Part shown: piece by piece, positions 25,482-34,790 of the stretch | How the letters are laid out: every line of letters starts with the position of its first letter | How positions within the stretch are numbered: the stretch's first letter is position 1 | Assembly (NCBI RefSeq): GCF_000717055.1 | Contig: NZ_JNXI01000022.1 | Span: forward strand, 62,001 to 126,000 | Direction of reading: 5' to 3' | DNA length: 64,000 nt | Source of the DNA: Streptomyces iakyrus | GTDB taxonomy: Bacteria; Actinomycetota; Actinomycetes; Streptomycetales; Streptomycetaceae | Position numbers and translations under genes: made by a program | The notes under the pieces: model-generated | Databases searched by the model: none | Told to the model about the DNA's origin: nothing | Seen by the model: the letters and a program-made list of their open reading frames with translations, nothing else

Positions 25482-27278
25482 CTACAGGCCGAGCTCGACC
25501 TCGAACTCGCCTGCCTCCAGGATGGCCTTGACCGCCGTCAGGTAACGGGCGGCGTCGGCGCCGTCCACCAGACGGTGGTCGTAGGACAGGGTCAGGTACG
25601 TCATGTCGCGGACGCCGATGACCGTACCCTCCTCCGTCTCGATGACGGCGGGGCGCTTGACCGTCGCGCCGATCCCGAGGATCGCGACCTGGCCCGGCGG
25701 CACGATGATCGTGTCGAAGAGCGCGCCGCGCGACCCGGTGTTGGAAATGGTGAAGGTCGCGCCGGACAGCTCGTCCGGGGTGATCTTGTTGGCGCGGACC
25801 TTGCCCGCCAGGTCGGCCGTGGCCTTGGCGATACCGGCGAGGTTGAGGTCACCGGCGTTCTTGATGACCGGGGTCATCAGGCCCTTCTCGGAGTCCACCG
25901 CGATACCGATGTTCTCGGTGTCGAAGTAGGTGATGGTCCCCTCGGCCTCGTTGATCTTGGCGTTGATCGGCGCGTGCGCCTTCAGCGCCTGGGCCGCGGC
26001 CTTGACGAAGAACGGCATCGGGGAGAGCTTGACGCCCTCACGCGACGCGAACGCGTCCTTGGCACGGGCACGCAGCTTCATGAGACGCGTGACGTCGACC
26101 TCGACGACCGAGGACAGCTGGGCCTGCTCGTGCAGGGCCTTGACCATGTTGTCGCCGATGACCTTGCGGATCCGCGGCATCTTGACGGTCTGGCCGCGCA
26201 GCGGGGACGCCTCCAGCACCGGGGCCTTCTTCGAGGCAGCCGGAGCGGCCGCGGCCGGAGCCGGGGCGGCGGTGGCGGCCTTCGCGGCCTCGGCGGCGGC
26301 GACGACGTCCTGCTTGCGGATACGGCCGCCGACGCCGGTGCCCTTGACGGTCGCCAGGTCGACGCCCTGCTCGGCGGCGAGCTTGCGCACCAGCGGGGTG
26401 ACGTAGGCGCCGTCGTCGGCCGGCTTGGCGGCGGCCGGAGCGGCCGGGGCCTGGGCCGGAGCCGGGGCGGGAGCAGGAGCGGCCGGGGCCGGCTCGGGAG
26501 CCGGGGTGACCTGCTGCTGCGGGGCCGGGGCCGACGGGGCCTGCGGGGCCGGGGCGGGCTGCGCCGGGGCCGGAGCCGTGGGCTCGGGCTGGGCCGGGGC
26601 GGCCGGGGCCTCCTGCGCCGGGGCCTCCTGAGCCGGGGCGGCGGCCGGAGCCGCACCCGCCTCGCCGATGACGGCGAGCTTGGCGCCGACCTCGGCGGTC
26701 TCGTCCTCGCCGACCACGATCTCCAGCAGCGTGCCGGAGGTGGGGGCGGGGATCTCGGTGTCGACCTTGTCCGTCGACACCTCCAGCAGCGGCTCGTCGG
26801 CCTCGACGGTGTCACCGACCGACTTCAGCCAGCGGGTGACGGTGCCCTCGGTGACGGACTCGCCGAGCGCGGGCAGGACGACGTCCGTGCCCTCGGCGGA
26901 GCCGCCGCCGGTGGCGGCGTCGGCGGTGGGAGCGGGCGCCGGGGCGGCCTGCTCGGTGGACGGGGCGGCCGGAGCCGGCTCGGGGGCCGGCTCGGCGACC
27001 TGCTCCGCGGCGGGGGCCGGGGCGGCGGCGGGCGCGCCGCTGCCGTCGTCGATCAGGGCCAGCTCGGCGCCGACCTCGACCGTCTCGTCCTCGGCGACCT
27101 TGATGGAGGCCAGGACACCGGCTGCGGGCGAAGGAATCTCGGTGTCGACCTTGTCGGTCGACACCTCGAGCAGCGGCTCGTCGGCCTCGACGCGCTCGCC
27201 CTCGGCCTTCAGCCAGCGGGTGACAGTGCCCTCGGTGACGCTCTCGCCGAGCGCCGGAAGGGTTACGGAAACCGCCAT
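25482..27278 (-). CDS. sucB: Dihydrolipoamide acyltransferase E2 (2-oxoglutarate/pyruvate dehydrogenase complex)
   Basis: 598 residues from ATG 27278. Two nearly identical N-terminal lipoyl domains (about 1-78 and 132-208), each with the lipoyl-lysine motif [15 protein letters not shown]. Long Ala/Pro/Gln linkers follow. A peripheral E3-binding domain (about 300-337, [34 protein letters not shown]) and a catalytic core with the active-site motif [16 protein letters not shown] complete it. In actinobacteria this E2 serves the pyruvate complex and may be shared with the 2-oxoglutarate complex, where E1o carries its own domain. It is 63 nt downstream of lpdA, so E3 and E2 form an operon. Confidence 0.95.
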   Translation of the reverse strand: MAVSVTLPALGESVTEGTVTRWLKAEGERVEADEPLLEVSTDKVDTEIPSPAAGVLASIKVAEDETVEVGAELALIDDGSGAPAAAPAPAAEQVAEPAPEPAPAAPSTEQAAPAPAPTADAATGGGSAEGTDVVLPALGESVTEGTVTRWLKSVGDTVEADEPLLEVSTDKVDTEIPAPTSGTLLEIVVGEDETAEVGAKLAVIGEAGAAPAAAPAQEAPAQEAPAAPAQPEPTAPAPAQPAPAPQAPSAPAPQQQVTPAPEPAPAAPAPAPAPAQAPAAPAAAKPADDGAYVTPLVRKLAAEQGVDLATVKGTGVGGRIRKQDVVAAAEAAKAATAAPAPAAAAPAASKKAPVLEASPLRGQTVKMPRIRKVIGDNMVKALHEQAQLSSVVEVDVTRLMKLRARAKDAFASREGVKLSPMPFFVKAAAQALKAHAPINAKINEAEGTITYFDTENIGIAVDSEKGLMTPVIKNAGDLNLAGIAKATADLAGKVRANKITPDELSGATFTISNTGSRGALFDTIIVPPGQVAILGIGATVKRPAVIETEEGTVIGVRDMTYLTLSYDHRLVDGADAARYLTAVKAILEAGEFEVELGL

Positions 27279-27341
27279 GGTTTCGGTTGCTCCTTACGGA
27301 AAGTGCGGAAGTCTGTGTCGTCGCGTGTGTCGACCGAGGGG

Positions 27342-28730
27342 TCAGTCGTGCGCGTGGAGGGGCTTGCCGGCCAGGGCCAGGTGGGCCTCGCCGAGCGCCT
27401 CGCTCTGGGTCGGGTGGGCGTGGATGAGCTGCGCGACCTCGGCGGGCAGCGCCTCCCAGTTGTAGATCAGCTGGGCTTCGCCGACCTGCTCGCCCATGCG
27501 GTCGCCGACCATGTGGACGCCGACGACGGCACCGTCCTTGACCTGGACGAGCTTGATCTCGCCCGCGGTGTTCAGGATCTTGCTCCTGCCGTTGCCCGCG
27601 AGGTTGTACTTGAGAGCGACGACCTTGTCCGCGCCGTAGATCTCCTTGGCCTTGGCCTCGGTGATACCGACGGAGGCGACCTCCGGGTGGCAGTACGTCA
27701 CCCGCGGGACACCGTCGTAGTCGATCGGAACGGTCTTCAGACCGGCCAGGCGCTCCGCCACCAGGATGCCCTCGGCGAAGCCGACGTGCGCGAGCTGGAG
27801 GGTCGGGACGAGGTCACCGACGGCGGAGATGGTCGGCACGTTCGTGCGCATGTACTCGTCGACCAGGACGTAGCCGCGGTCCATCGCGACGCCCTGCTCC
27901 TCGTAGCCCAGGCCCTGGGAGACCGGGCCGCGGCCGATGGCGACCAGCAGGACCTCGGCCTCGAACTCCTTGCCGTCGGCGAGGGTGACCTTGACGCCGT
28001 CCTGGGTGTACTCGGCCTTCTGGAAGAAGGTGCCCAGGTTGAACTTGATGCCGCGCTTGCGGAACGCGCGCTCCAGGAGCTTGGAGGAGTTCTCGTCCTC
28101 GACCGGGACGAGGTGCTTCAGGCCCTCGACGATCGTGACCTCGGTGCCGAAGGACTTCCAGGCCGAGGCGAACTCGACGCCGATGACACCGCCGCCCAGG
28201 ATGATCGCGGACTTCGGCACGCGGTCCAGGACGAGGGCGTGGTCGGAGGAGATGATCCGGTTGCCGTCGATGTCCAGGCCGGGCAGCGACTTCGGCACGG
28301 AGCCGGTCGCGAGCAGGATGTGGCGGCCCTCGACGCGGCGGCCGTTCACGTCGACGGACGTGGGGGAGGACAGCCGGCCCTCACCCTCGATGTACGTCAC
28401 CTTCCGGGAGGCCACGAGCCCCTGCAGGCCCTTGTACAGGCCCGCGATCACGCCGTCCTTGTACTTGTGGACCCCGGCGATGTCGATGCCCTCGAAGGAG
28501 GCCTTCACACCGAACTGCTCGCTCTCGCGGGCCTGGTCGGCGATCTCGCCCGCGTGCAGCAGGGCCTTGGTGGGGATGCATCCCCGGTGCAGGCAGGTGC
28601 CGCCGACCTTGTCCTTCTCGATCAGGGCGACGTCCAGGCCCAGCTGCGCCCCGCGCAGGGCCGCGGCGTAACCACCGCTGCCACCGCCGAGGATCACTAG
28701 GTCGAAAACGGTGCTGGCGTCGTTCGCCAC
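27342..28730 (-). CDS. lpdA: Dihydrolipoyl dehydrogenase E3
   Basis: 462 residues from GTG 28730 (GGAGG upstream). Flavoenzyme that reoxidises dihydrolipoyl groups of E2 with NAD. The FAD motif is LVILGGGSGGYAAALRGAQLG, the redox disulfide is GGTCLHRGCIPTK, the NAD motif is AIILGGGVIGVEFASAW, and the C-terminal catalytic base region is HAHPTQSEALGEAH. The frame is open further upstream, but only the GTG at 28730 has a ribosome site and matches family length. Operon with sucB. It also serves glycine cleavage in most bacteria. Confidence 0.96.
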   Translation of the reverse strand: MANDASTVFDLVILGGGSGGYAAALRGAQLGLDVALIEKDKVGGTCLHRGCIPTKALLHAGEIADQARESEQFGVKASFEGIDIAGVHKYKDGVIAGLYKGLQGLVASRKVTYIEGEGRLSSPTSVDVNGRRVEGRHILLATGSVPKSLPGLDIDGNRIISSDHALVLDRVPKSAIILGGGVIGVEFASAWKSFGTEVTIVEGLKHLVPVEDENSSKLLERAFRKRGIKFNLGTFFQKAEYTQDGVKVTLADGKEFEAEVLLVAIGRGPVSQGLGYEEQGVAMDRGYVLVDEYMRTNVPTISAVGDLVPTLQLAHVGFAEGILVAERLAGLKTVPIDYDGVPRVTYCHPEVASVGITEAKAKEIYGADKVVALKYNLAGNGRSKILNTAGEIKLVQVKDGAVVGVHMVGDRMGEQVGEAQLIYNWEALPAEVAQLIHAHPTQSEALGEAHLALAGKPLHAHD

Positions 28731-28913
28731 GTCACGTCCTCCATGCATGTGCGCCGTGAGCCGGTCTTCGGTGACCGGCAGGCGGCTGGTGTCCGGCCGC
28801 TCGTTCTTCGGCCCTTCGGTGGGGCCCTGTCCTGCCGAGCCCCATCTTCGCACTTGTCGACACACAAAGAGACGCCGGGCTGCTGTGTGAGACGCCCCAC
28901 GTTCAGATGAGCC

Positions 28914-28990
28914 ACGCCCCCGGAAGGGGAGGGGGCGCGGGGAACTGCGCGAACAGCCCCCACGCCCCCGCACCCGCCACACAACGGGCG
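28914..28990. repeat. Dispersed intergenic repeat, copy C
   Basis: GGGGGCGCGGGGAACTGCGC at 28931-28950, then GAACAGCCCCC and CCCGCACCCGCC. It lies between the lpdA leader and the pepA stop. Confidence 0.75.
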
Positions 28991-29011
28991 AGACCGAGCC
29001 GAGAGGCGAAC

Positions 29012-30538
29012 TCAGCCGAGGTCACCCGCGGCCGTCAGCTCGGCCAGCCGCACCAGCGTCCGCACAGCCGTGCCCGTGCCGCCCTTCGGCGTGTACCCGA
29101 ACGGCCCGCCCTCGTTGAAGGCCGGCCCGGCGATGTCCAGGTGCGCCCAGGTGATGCCCTCGCCCACGAACTCGCGCAGGAAGAGACCGGCGACCAGGCC
29201 GCCGCCCATCCGCTCACCCATGTTCGCGATGTCGGCCGTGGGTGAGTCCATGCCCTTGCGCAGGTGCTCCGGCAGCGGCATCGGCCACGCCGGCTCCCCG
29301 ACCTCCTCGGCGGCCTCGCACAGCGCGGCGCGGAACGCGTCGTCGTTGCCCATGATCCCGAACGTGCGGTTGCCGAGCGCCAGCACCATCGCCCCGGTCA
29401 GCGTCGCCACGTCCACGATCGCGTCCGGCTTCTCCTGCGACGCCGCCCACAGGGCGTCCGCGAGCACCAGCCGGCCCTCGGCGTCGGTGTTGAGCACCTC
29501 CACCGTCTTGCCGCTGTACATCCGCAGCACGTCACCCGGACGGGTGGCGGAGCCGGAGGGCATGTTCTCGGCCAGGGCGAGCCAGCCGGTGACGTTGACC
29601 TCCAGGCCGAGACGCGCGGCGGCGACGACCGCGGCGAACACCGAGGCCGCGCCGCTCATGTCGCACTTCATCGTCTCGTTGTGACCGGCCGGCTTCAGCG
29701 AGATGCCGCCCGAGTCGTAAGTGATGCCCTTGCCGACGAGGGCGAGGTGCTTCTTCGCCTTCGAGGAGGTGTAGGACAGCTTCACCAGGCGCGGTCCCGC
29801 CGCCGAACCGGCCCCGACGCCGAGGATGCCGCCGTAGCCGCCCTTGACCAGGGCCTTCTCGTCGAGCACCTGCACCTTGATGCCGTGCTCCTTGGCCGCG
29901 GCCTGGGCGATCGCGGCGAACGACTCGGGGTTCAGGTCGTTCGGCGGGGTGTTGACCAGGTCGCGGGCGCGGTTGAGCTCCTCGGACACGGCGACGGCAC
30001 GTTCGAGCGCGGCCTTGTACGCCTTGTCGCGGGGCTTGCCGCCGAGCAGGGCGACCTCGGCGAGGGGAGCCTTGCCGTTCTTCGCCTTGGGGTCCTTGCC
30101 GTTGTCCTTGTAGGCGTCGAAGGAGTACGCGCCGAGCAGCGCGCCCTCTCCGATCGCGCCGGCGTCGGCGGCGTCACCCAGCGGCAGTGCGAAGGCGGCC
30201 TTCTTGGAGCCGGCCAGGGCGCGGGCGGCGACACCGGCGGCCCTGCGCAGGGCCTCGGTGCCGTACTCGGCGTCCTTGTCCGGGACCGGGCCCAGACCGA
30301 CCGCCAGGACGAGCGGTGCCTTGAAGCCGGACGGCGCCGGCAGCTTCGTCACCTCGCCCTCGCCGCCGGAGGCGCCGAGCGTCTCCAGAACGCCGGCCAG
30401 CCTGCCGTCGTACGCCTTGTCCACGGCCTCGGCGCCCGGTGCGACGACCGGCCCCTTGGCACCCTTGGCGACACCGATCACGATCGCGTCGGCCCGCAGG
30501 CCGGGCGCCGCGGCGGTGCTGAGAGTGAGAGCAGTCAC
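29012..30538 (-). CDS. pepA: Leucyl aminopeptidase, M17 family
   Basis: 508 residues from GTG 30538. Cytosolic dimetal exopeptidase that removes N-terminal residues from peptides. The catalytic domain contains LALVGKGITYDSGGISLKP (metal-binding lysine and aspartate), NETMKCDMSGAASVF, the signature NTDAEGRLVLADAL, and DVATLTGAMVLALG. The N-terminal macro-like domain (about 1-175) is normal for the family. It is the last minus-strand gene before the large intergenic region at 30539 and is not obviously co-transcribed with lpdA (281-nt gap with repeat C). Confidence 0.96.
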   Translation of the reverse strand: MTALTLSTAAAPGLRADAIVIGVAKGAKGPVVAPGAEAVDKAYDGRLAGVLETLGASGGEGEVTKLPAPSGFKAPLVLAVGLGPVPDKDAEYGTEALRRAAGVAARALAGSKKAAFALPLGDAADAGAIGEGALLGAYSFDAYKDNGKDPKAKNGKAPLAEVALLGGKPRDKAYKAALERAVAVSEELNRARDLVNTPPNDLNPESFAAIAQAAAKEHGIKVQVLDEKALVKGGYGGILGVGAGSAAGPRLVKLSYTSSKAKKHLALVGKGITYDSGGISLKPAGHNETMKCDMSGAASVFAAVVAAARLGLEVNVTGWLALAENMPSGSATRPGDVLRMYSGKTVEVLNTDAEGRLVLADALWAASQEKPDAIVDVATLTGAMVLALGNRTFGIMGNDDAFRAALCEAAEEVGEPAWPMPLPEHLRKGMDSPTADIANMGERMGGGLVAGLFLREFVGEGITWAHLDIAGPAFNEGGPFGYTPKGGTGTAVRTLVRLAELTAAGDLG

Positions 30539-30616
30539 GGTGGTGAAATCTCGCTTCCGATGTGAAGTTGCTGTGGTCGAACGGTGTGGGTCGACCGGGC
30601 CCGACAGCCGACCCTA

Positions 30617-30827
30617 AGGGTCGGTCGGTGATCTCCCGCCTGCCCGGCGGGGTCTGGCACGCGCATCTGCGGCGTTGTCGTCGGTCACCGACTCCCCCAC
30701 GCTCGGCTGCGCTCGCGCGGGAGGGACCCCCATCGCGTCGCCTCCCTCCTCCGCCTTGCAGCTGCACGCACCAGACCCCGCCGGGCCCGCCCTCCGGGCG
30801 GACGACGGGAGATCGCCGACCGACCCT
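30617..30827. repeat. MITE-like inverted-repeat element (about 211 bp)
   Basis: The ends are imperfect inverted repeats: AGGGTCGGTCGG(T/C)GATCTCCCG at each extremity, then CCCGGCGGGGTCTGG further in. Left arm is about 30617-30657 and right arm 30771-30827. The interior contains a second hairpin around GGGAGTCGGTGACC/GGTCACCGACTCCC-type sequence and GCAGCTGC. It encodes nothing. From memory, closely similar intergenic elements are common in Streptomyces; the copy number here is one. Confidence 0.65.
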
Positions 30828-31096
30828 ATTCCGACCTCAGGGTCTGTGGTTCACGGGGCCTTCCCCGGTGCGGCGAACACTCGACGACGAGACTACGCGC
30901 GTGGCCCCGTTCGCTCATTCCTACGGGCGTTCACCTGTCGGTGGCGTAGTGGCCATTTCTTGATCCTCCATGTCGGTGAACTGAGTCACACTCGTCCCGA
31001 TCCGGTGAGCGCCCTGCTCGCCGCTTTGCATGATTTCCACGGGTCCTCCTCTGTTCGAACGCAAGAGGATTCCTGGGATCTTCTGGGGGAGGAACC
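30828..31096. other. Upstream region of the exopolysaccharide operon
   Basis: About 270 nt of lower GC than the surroundings (for example TAGTGGCCATTTCTTGATCCTCCATG and GCTTTGCATGATTTCCACGGG), so it is a good place for a regulated promoter. GGGGGAGGAACC just before ATG 31097 is a strong ribosome site. I cannot assign a sigma-factor or operator sequence with confidence. Confidence 0.4.
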
Positions 31097-33130
31097 ATGG
31101 CGCAGCGTGCGCGCGGGTGGAGAAGGACGGCCGCCGCGATGGCGGCGGCAGGCATGATCACGGCGGGGGCGACAGCACCCGGGGCGGCGGCCGCGGAGGC
31201 ACCGCGCATCGATCTGAAGGTGCTGGTGGTGGACAACGGCGACAGCCCCGTGAAGGCCGTCACCGCCCAGCTCAGGAGCACGGGCATCCCGTACACGACC
31301 ATCGACCTGAACGACTCCGGCCGGCCGAGGATCACGGCCGCGTTCCTGAGCGACACCGTGAACGGCCGGCCCCGCGCCAAGTACCAGGGCGTCGTCCTGC
31401 CCAACGAGGCCCCGTTCGGCACGGACTCCGCCGAGCAGACCGCGCTGGAGACCTACGAACGGACGTACGGCATCCCGCAGGTCGACGCCTACACCTGGGC
31501 GCACCCGGGAGTCGGCCTCGACTACACCAGCGAGGGTGGCTGGGCAGGCACTCTTGACGGCCGCGAGGCATCCGTCACCGCGGCCGGGAAGGCCGGCTCG
31601 TTCGGCTACCTCGACGGCGCGTTCCGCTTCGAGGACGGCGCCCCGGCCGTGCAGGAGAGCTACGGCTACGTCGCCCGGCCCCGCACCGGCTTCACCAGCT
31701 ACGTCGACATCCCCGTGCCCGGCGGCACCGGCCGCGGCAGCCTCGTCGGCGAGTACGCCCACGACGGCCGCCGCGAACTGGTGGTGACCTTCGCCTACAA
31801 CAACAACCAGCAGCAGTTCCGGTTGCTGGCCCGCGGCATCGTCGAGTGGCTCACCCAGGGCGTGCACCTGGGGCAGACCCGCAACTCCTTCGCGGTGCAC
31901 GTCGACGACGTGTTCGCCCCGGACAGCCGCTGGAACACCGAACGCAACTGCACCCCGGGCGACTTCGACTGCGCGGGCGGCGACGGCGAGGGCACCGCAC
32001 CGATCCGTATGACCGCGGACGACGCCGCCTACGCCGCCCAGTGGCAGCGCGAGCACGGCTTCACCATGGACATGGTCTTCAACGCCGGCTCCGGCGAGGA
32101 GTGGAAGGCCGAGCACGGCGGCACCGACGCCCTCACCACCCGGCTGCTCACCGACAAGGCGCAGTACCGCTGGGTCAACCACACCTACACGCACCCCTTC
32201 CTCGGCTGCGTGCAGGACACGTCCAGCGTGCCGTGGAGCTGCGCGAAGAACGCCGACGGCTCGACGAAGTACATGAGCCGCGCCGAGATCGCCGCGCAGA
32301 TCCGGGACAACCACAACTGGGCCGTGAACAAGGGCCTGCCCGTCGACCGCACCGAGCTGGTCACCGGTGAGCACTCGGGCCTGAAGACCCTGCCGCAGCA
32401 GCCGGACGACAATCCCAACCTGGCCGGTGCCCTCGCCGACACCGGCGTCAAGTGGATCGCCTCGGACAACTCGCGCGAGCCGGAGCAGCGGAAGGTCGGC
32501 AACGCCCTGACCGTCCCGCGCCACCCGATGAACGTGTACTACAACGTGGGCACGGCGGCCGAGATGGCCGACGAGTACAACTGGGTCTACACCTCGCGCG
32601 CCGACGGCGGCAGCGGCGTCTGCGAGGACAACCCCACCTCGACGTGTCTGGACGAGCCGCTCGACCCCGCCACGGGTTACGCCGAGCACATCGTCCCGCA
32701 AGAGGCCCGCACCGCCCTCGGACACGCCCTCGCGGGCGACCCCCGGCCGCACTACGCGCACCAGTCCAACCTGGCCGAGGACCGGTTGCTCTACCCGGTC
32801 ATGGAGAAGGTGCTCGCCGACTACCGGGCCCTGTTCGCCGACAACACCCCGCTGGAAAACCCCCGGCACAGCGCGATCGGCACCGAGGTGCAGCGCCGCG
32901 CCGCCTGGCAGACGGCCCTGGTGAACAACCGCGTGACGGCCTACCGCATCGGGAACACGGTCACGGTCACCGCCCCGTCGGGCACCCAGATCCCGGTGAC
33001 CGCCCCGGAGGGCACGAAGAAGCAACTCGTCCTGGGCACCACCGCCTTCGGCACCCCGTACGCGGGAGCCCGCTCGGCCTGGACGACCCCGGCAGCACTC
33101 CAGTCGGCTCTGACCTTGAAATTGCCCTAG
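31097..33130 (+). CDS. Secreted Agd3-like polysaccharide deacetylase
   Basis: 677 residues from ATG 31097 with a Sec signal peptide (cleavage near 33, APGAAAA/EAP). Residues about 36-250 form an N-terminal beta-rich domain like the CBM87 module of fungal Agd3. The rest is a CE18-like deacetylase: metal-ligand region VHVDDVF (Asp270, Asp271) and the NHTYTHPFLG motif (His362, His366), which correspond to the DD and HxxxH elements of CE4-type enzymes. A third conserved block is VTGEHSGL. Agd3 removes acetyl groups from GalNAc in galactosaminogalactan, making it cationic and adhesive. First gene of a five-gene polysaccharide operon. Exact substrate is inferred from homology and neighbours. Confidence 0.82.
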   Translation: MAQRARGWRRTAAAMAAAGMITAGATAPGAAAAEAPRIDLKVLVVDNGDSPVKAVTAQLRSTGIPYTTIDLNDSGRPRITAAFLSDTVNGRPRAKYQGVVLPNEAPFGTDSAEQTALETYERTYGIPQVDAYTWAHPGVGLDYTSEGGWAGTLDGREASVTAAGKAGSFGYLDGAFRFEDGAPAVQESYGYVARPRTGFTSYVDIPVPGGTGRGSLVGEYAHDGRRELVVTFAYNNNQQQFRLLARGIVEWLTQGVHLGQTRNSFAVHVDDVFAPDSRWNTERNCTPGDFDCAGGDGEGTAPIRMTADDAAYAAQWQREHGFTMDMVFNAGSGEEWKAEHGGTDALTTRLLTDKAQYRWVNHTYTHPFLGCVQDTSSVPWSCAKNADGSTKYMSRAEIAAQIRDNHNWAVNKGLPVDRTELVTGEHSGLKTLPQQPDDNPNLAGALADTGVKWIASDNSREPEQRKVGNALTVPRHPMNVYYNVGTAAEMADEYNWVYTSRADGGSGVCEDNPTSTCLDEPLDPATGYAEHIVPQEARTALGHALAGDPRPHYAHQSNLAEDRLLYPVMEKVLADYRALFADNTPLENPRHSAIGTEVQRRAAWQTALVNNRVTAYRIGNTVTVTAPSGTQIPVTAPEGTKKQLVLGTTAFGTPYAGARSAWTTPAALQSALTLKLP

Positions 33131-33185
33131 AGCCTTCAGGGGCGCGGGGAACTGCGCGACCAGCCCACCACGAGCCCGCACTCGG
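33131..33185. repeat. Dispersed intergenic repeat, copy D
   Basis: AGGGGCGCGGGGAACTGCGC begins at 33138, followed by GACCAGCCC. It lies in the 109-nt gap between the deacetylase gene and the glycosyltransferase gene, so it interrupts the otherwise tightly packed operon. Confidence 0.78.
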
Positions 33186-33239
33186 GATCCGGGCAGCAGT
33201 TCCCCGCACACCATCCGCACCACAGGGGGAAGACACCGC

Positions 33240-34790
33240 ATGAGGCGAACAGGCCGTCATGTCACCATGCTCACGGAAGGCACCTACCCGCACGTCCACG
33301 GCGGCGTCAGCACCTGGTGCGACCAACTCGTCAAGGGCATGCCCGAGGTCGACTTCCACATCGTCTCGCTCACCGGCAACGGCAGGGAACCCGTCACCTG
33401 GGAACTGCCGCCCAACGTCTACGCGCACACCTCGGTCCCGACCTGGGGCCAGCGCCCCGGCCGCGCGAGACCCCCGTACGGCAGGGCCCGCCGCCGCTTC
33501 ACCGAGAGCTACGAGCGCTTCCTGCTCTCCTTCCTGGACCCCGGCTCGCACGCCGACTTCGGCGAATCCCTGGACGAACTGGCCGGACTCGCCCGGGACG
33601 GACTGCTGCCGGCGGCGCTGCGCACCGAGTCGGCGCTGCGGTCCCTGATGTGGATATGGACGATGCCGCATCTGCCGACGGCCGCCGCCCGCCCCACCGT
33701 GCACGACGCGCTGACCGCGACCGACCTGCTGGAACACGCGCTGCGCCCGCTCGGTGTCCGCATCCCCGAGGACTCCGTCGCGCACGCCGTCAGCAGCGGC
33801 CTCGCCACCTTGCCCGCGCTCGCCGCCCGCCACCTGGACGGTGTGCCGTTCCTGCTCACCGAGCACGGCATCTACCTGCGCGAGCGCTACCTCGGCTACC
33901 GGCGCGACGCCCAGCGCTGGCCCGTGAAGGCCTTCATGCTGGGCTTCTACCGCGAGCTGAACTCCTACGGCTACCGTGCCGCCGACCTGATCACCCCCTG
34001 CAACCAGTACAACCGCCGCTGGGAAGAGCGCGGCGGCGCCGACGCGGGCAAGATCCGCACGGTCTACAACGGCGTCGACCCGGCCGCCTTCCCGCACGCG
34101 GGCCCCGAGCCCGAGGTCCCGACCCTGTCCTGGTGCGGCCGGATCGACCCCATCAAGGACCTGGAGACCCTGATCCGCGCCTACGCCATGGTGCGCGCCG
34201 AGATCCCGGCGGCCCGGCTCCGCCTCTTCGGCCCGGTCCCGCCCGGCGGCGAGGCCTACCGCACCCGGCTGGAGAAGCTCGCCGCCGAACTGGGCGTCAC
34301 CGACGGCCTCACCTTCGAGGGCCGCATCACCGAGGTCTGGCGCGCCTACGCGGCCGGGCACCTCGTCATGCTGTCGTCGATCTCCGAGGGCTTCCCGTTC
34401 TCCATCATCGAGGCCATGTCCTGCGGCCGTACGACGGTGTCGACGGACGTCGGCGGGGTGCGCGAGGCCGTCGGCGACACGGGCCTGGTCGTCCCGCCGC
34501 GCGAGCCGGAGAAGATGGCCGCCGCCGCGCTGACCCTGCTCAAGGACGATCGACGACGCCTCGAACTGGGCGAGTTGTCACGTCAGCGCGTCATCGACCG
34601 GTTCACGCTGCGCCGCTCGGTGGACGCCTTCCGCACGATCTACAAGGAACTCGCGGGCGAGGACGAGGTGTACGAGCCGACGCTGGAGACCGTCGCCGAC
34701 TGGACCCTGGAGCTGCGCGACCCCTGGTACGCGTCCACGGCGGTCTGGGGGTCCCCCCGGACGGAGTCCGGGGGAGGGGCCGGCTGGTGA
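33240..34790 (+). CDS. PelF-like GT4 glycosyltransferase
   Basis: 516 residues from ATG 33240 (GGGGGAAG ribosome site). The N-terminus TMLTEGTYPHVHGGVSTWCDQLVKGMPEVDFHIVSLTGNG is the DUF3492 signature of PelF, followed by a long insert and LLTEHGIYLRERYL. The GT-B C-terminal half has CGRIDPIKDLETLIRAY, FEGRITEVWRAYAAGHLVMLSSISEGFPFSIIEAM with the E-x7-E motif, and DVGGVREAVGDTGLVVPP. PelF polymerises UDP-GalNAc-type donors into Pel polysaccharide in the cytosol. Fungal Gtb3 carries a comparable domain. The stop overlaps the next start (GTGA). Confidence 0.85.
   Translation: MRRTGRHVTMLTEGTYPHVHGGVSTWCDQLVKGMPEVDFHIVSLTGNGREPVTWELPPNVYAHTSVPTWGQRPGRARPPYGRARRRFTESYERFLLSFLDPGSHADFGESLDELAGLARDGLLPAALRTESALRSLMWIWTMPHLPTAAARPTVHDALTATDLLEHALRPLGVRIPEDSVAHAVSSGLATLPALAARHLDGVPFLLTEHGIYLRERYLGYRRDAQRWPVKAFMLGFYRELNSYGYRAADLITPCNQYNRRWEERGGADAGKIRTVYNGVDPAAFPHAGPEPEVPTLSWCGRIDPIKDLETLIRAYAMVRAEIPAARLRLFGPVPPGGEAYRTRLEKLAAELGVTDGLTFEGRITEVWRAYAAGHLVMLSSISEGFPFSIIEAMSCGRTTVSTDVGGVREAVGDTGLVVPPREPEKMAAAALTLLKDDRRRLELGELSRQRVIDRFTLRRSVDAFRTIYKELAGEDEVYEPTLETVADWTLELRDPWYASTAVWGSPRTESGGGAGW

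Noticed and set aside
25191..28700. A 1169-codon plus-strand frame opposite sucB and lpdA
   Set aside because: Its Arg/Gly/Leu-rich sequence mirrors the sucB Ala/Pro linkers in reverse complement and has no motif or ribosome site.
33131..33185. Interpreting repeat D as a terminator that ends the deacetylase transcript
   Set aside because: The repeat lacks a long stem and T-run, and similar copies occur between genes of varied orientation, so it was kept as a repeat only.
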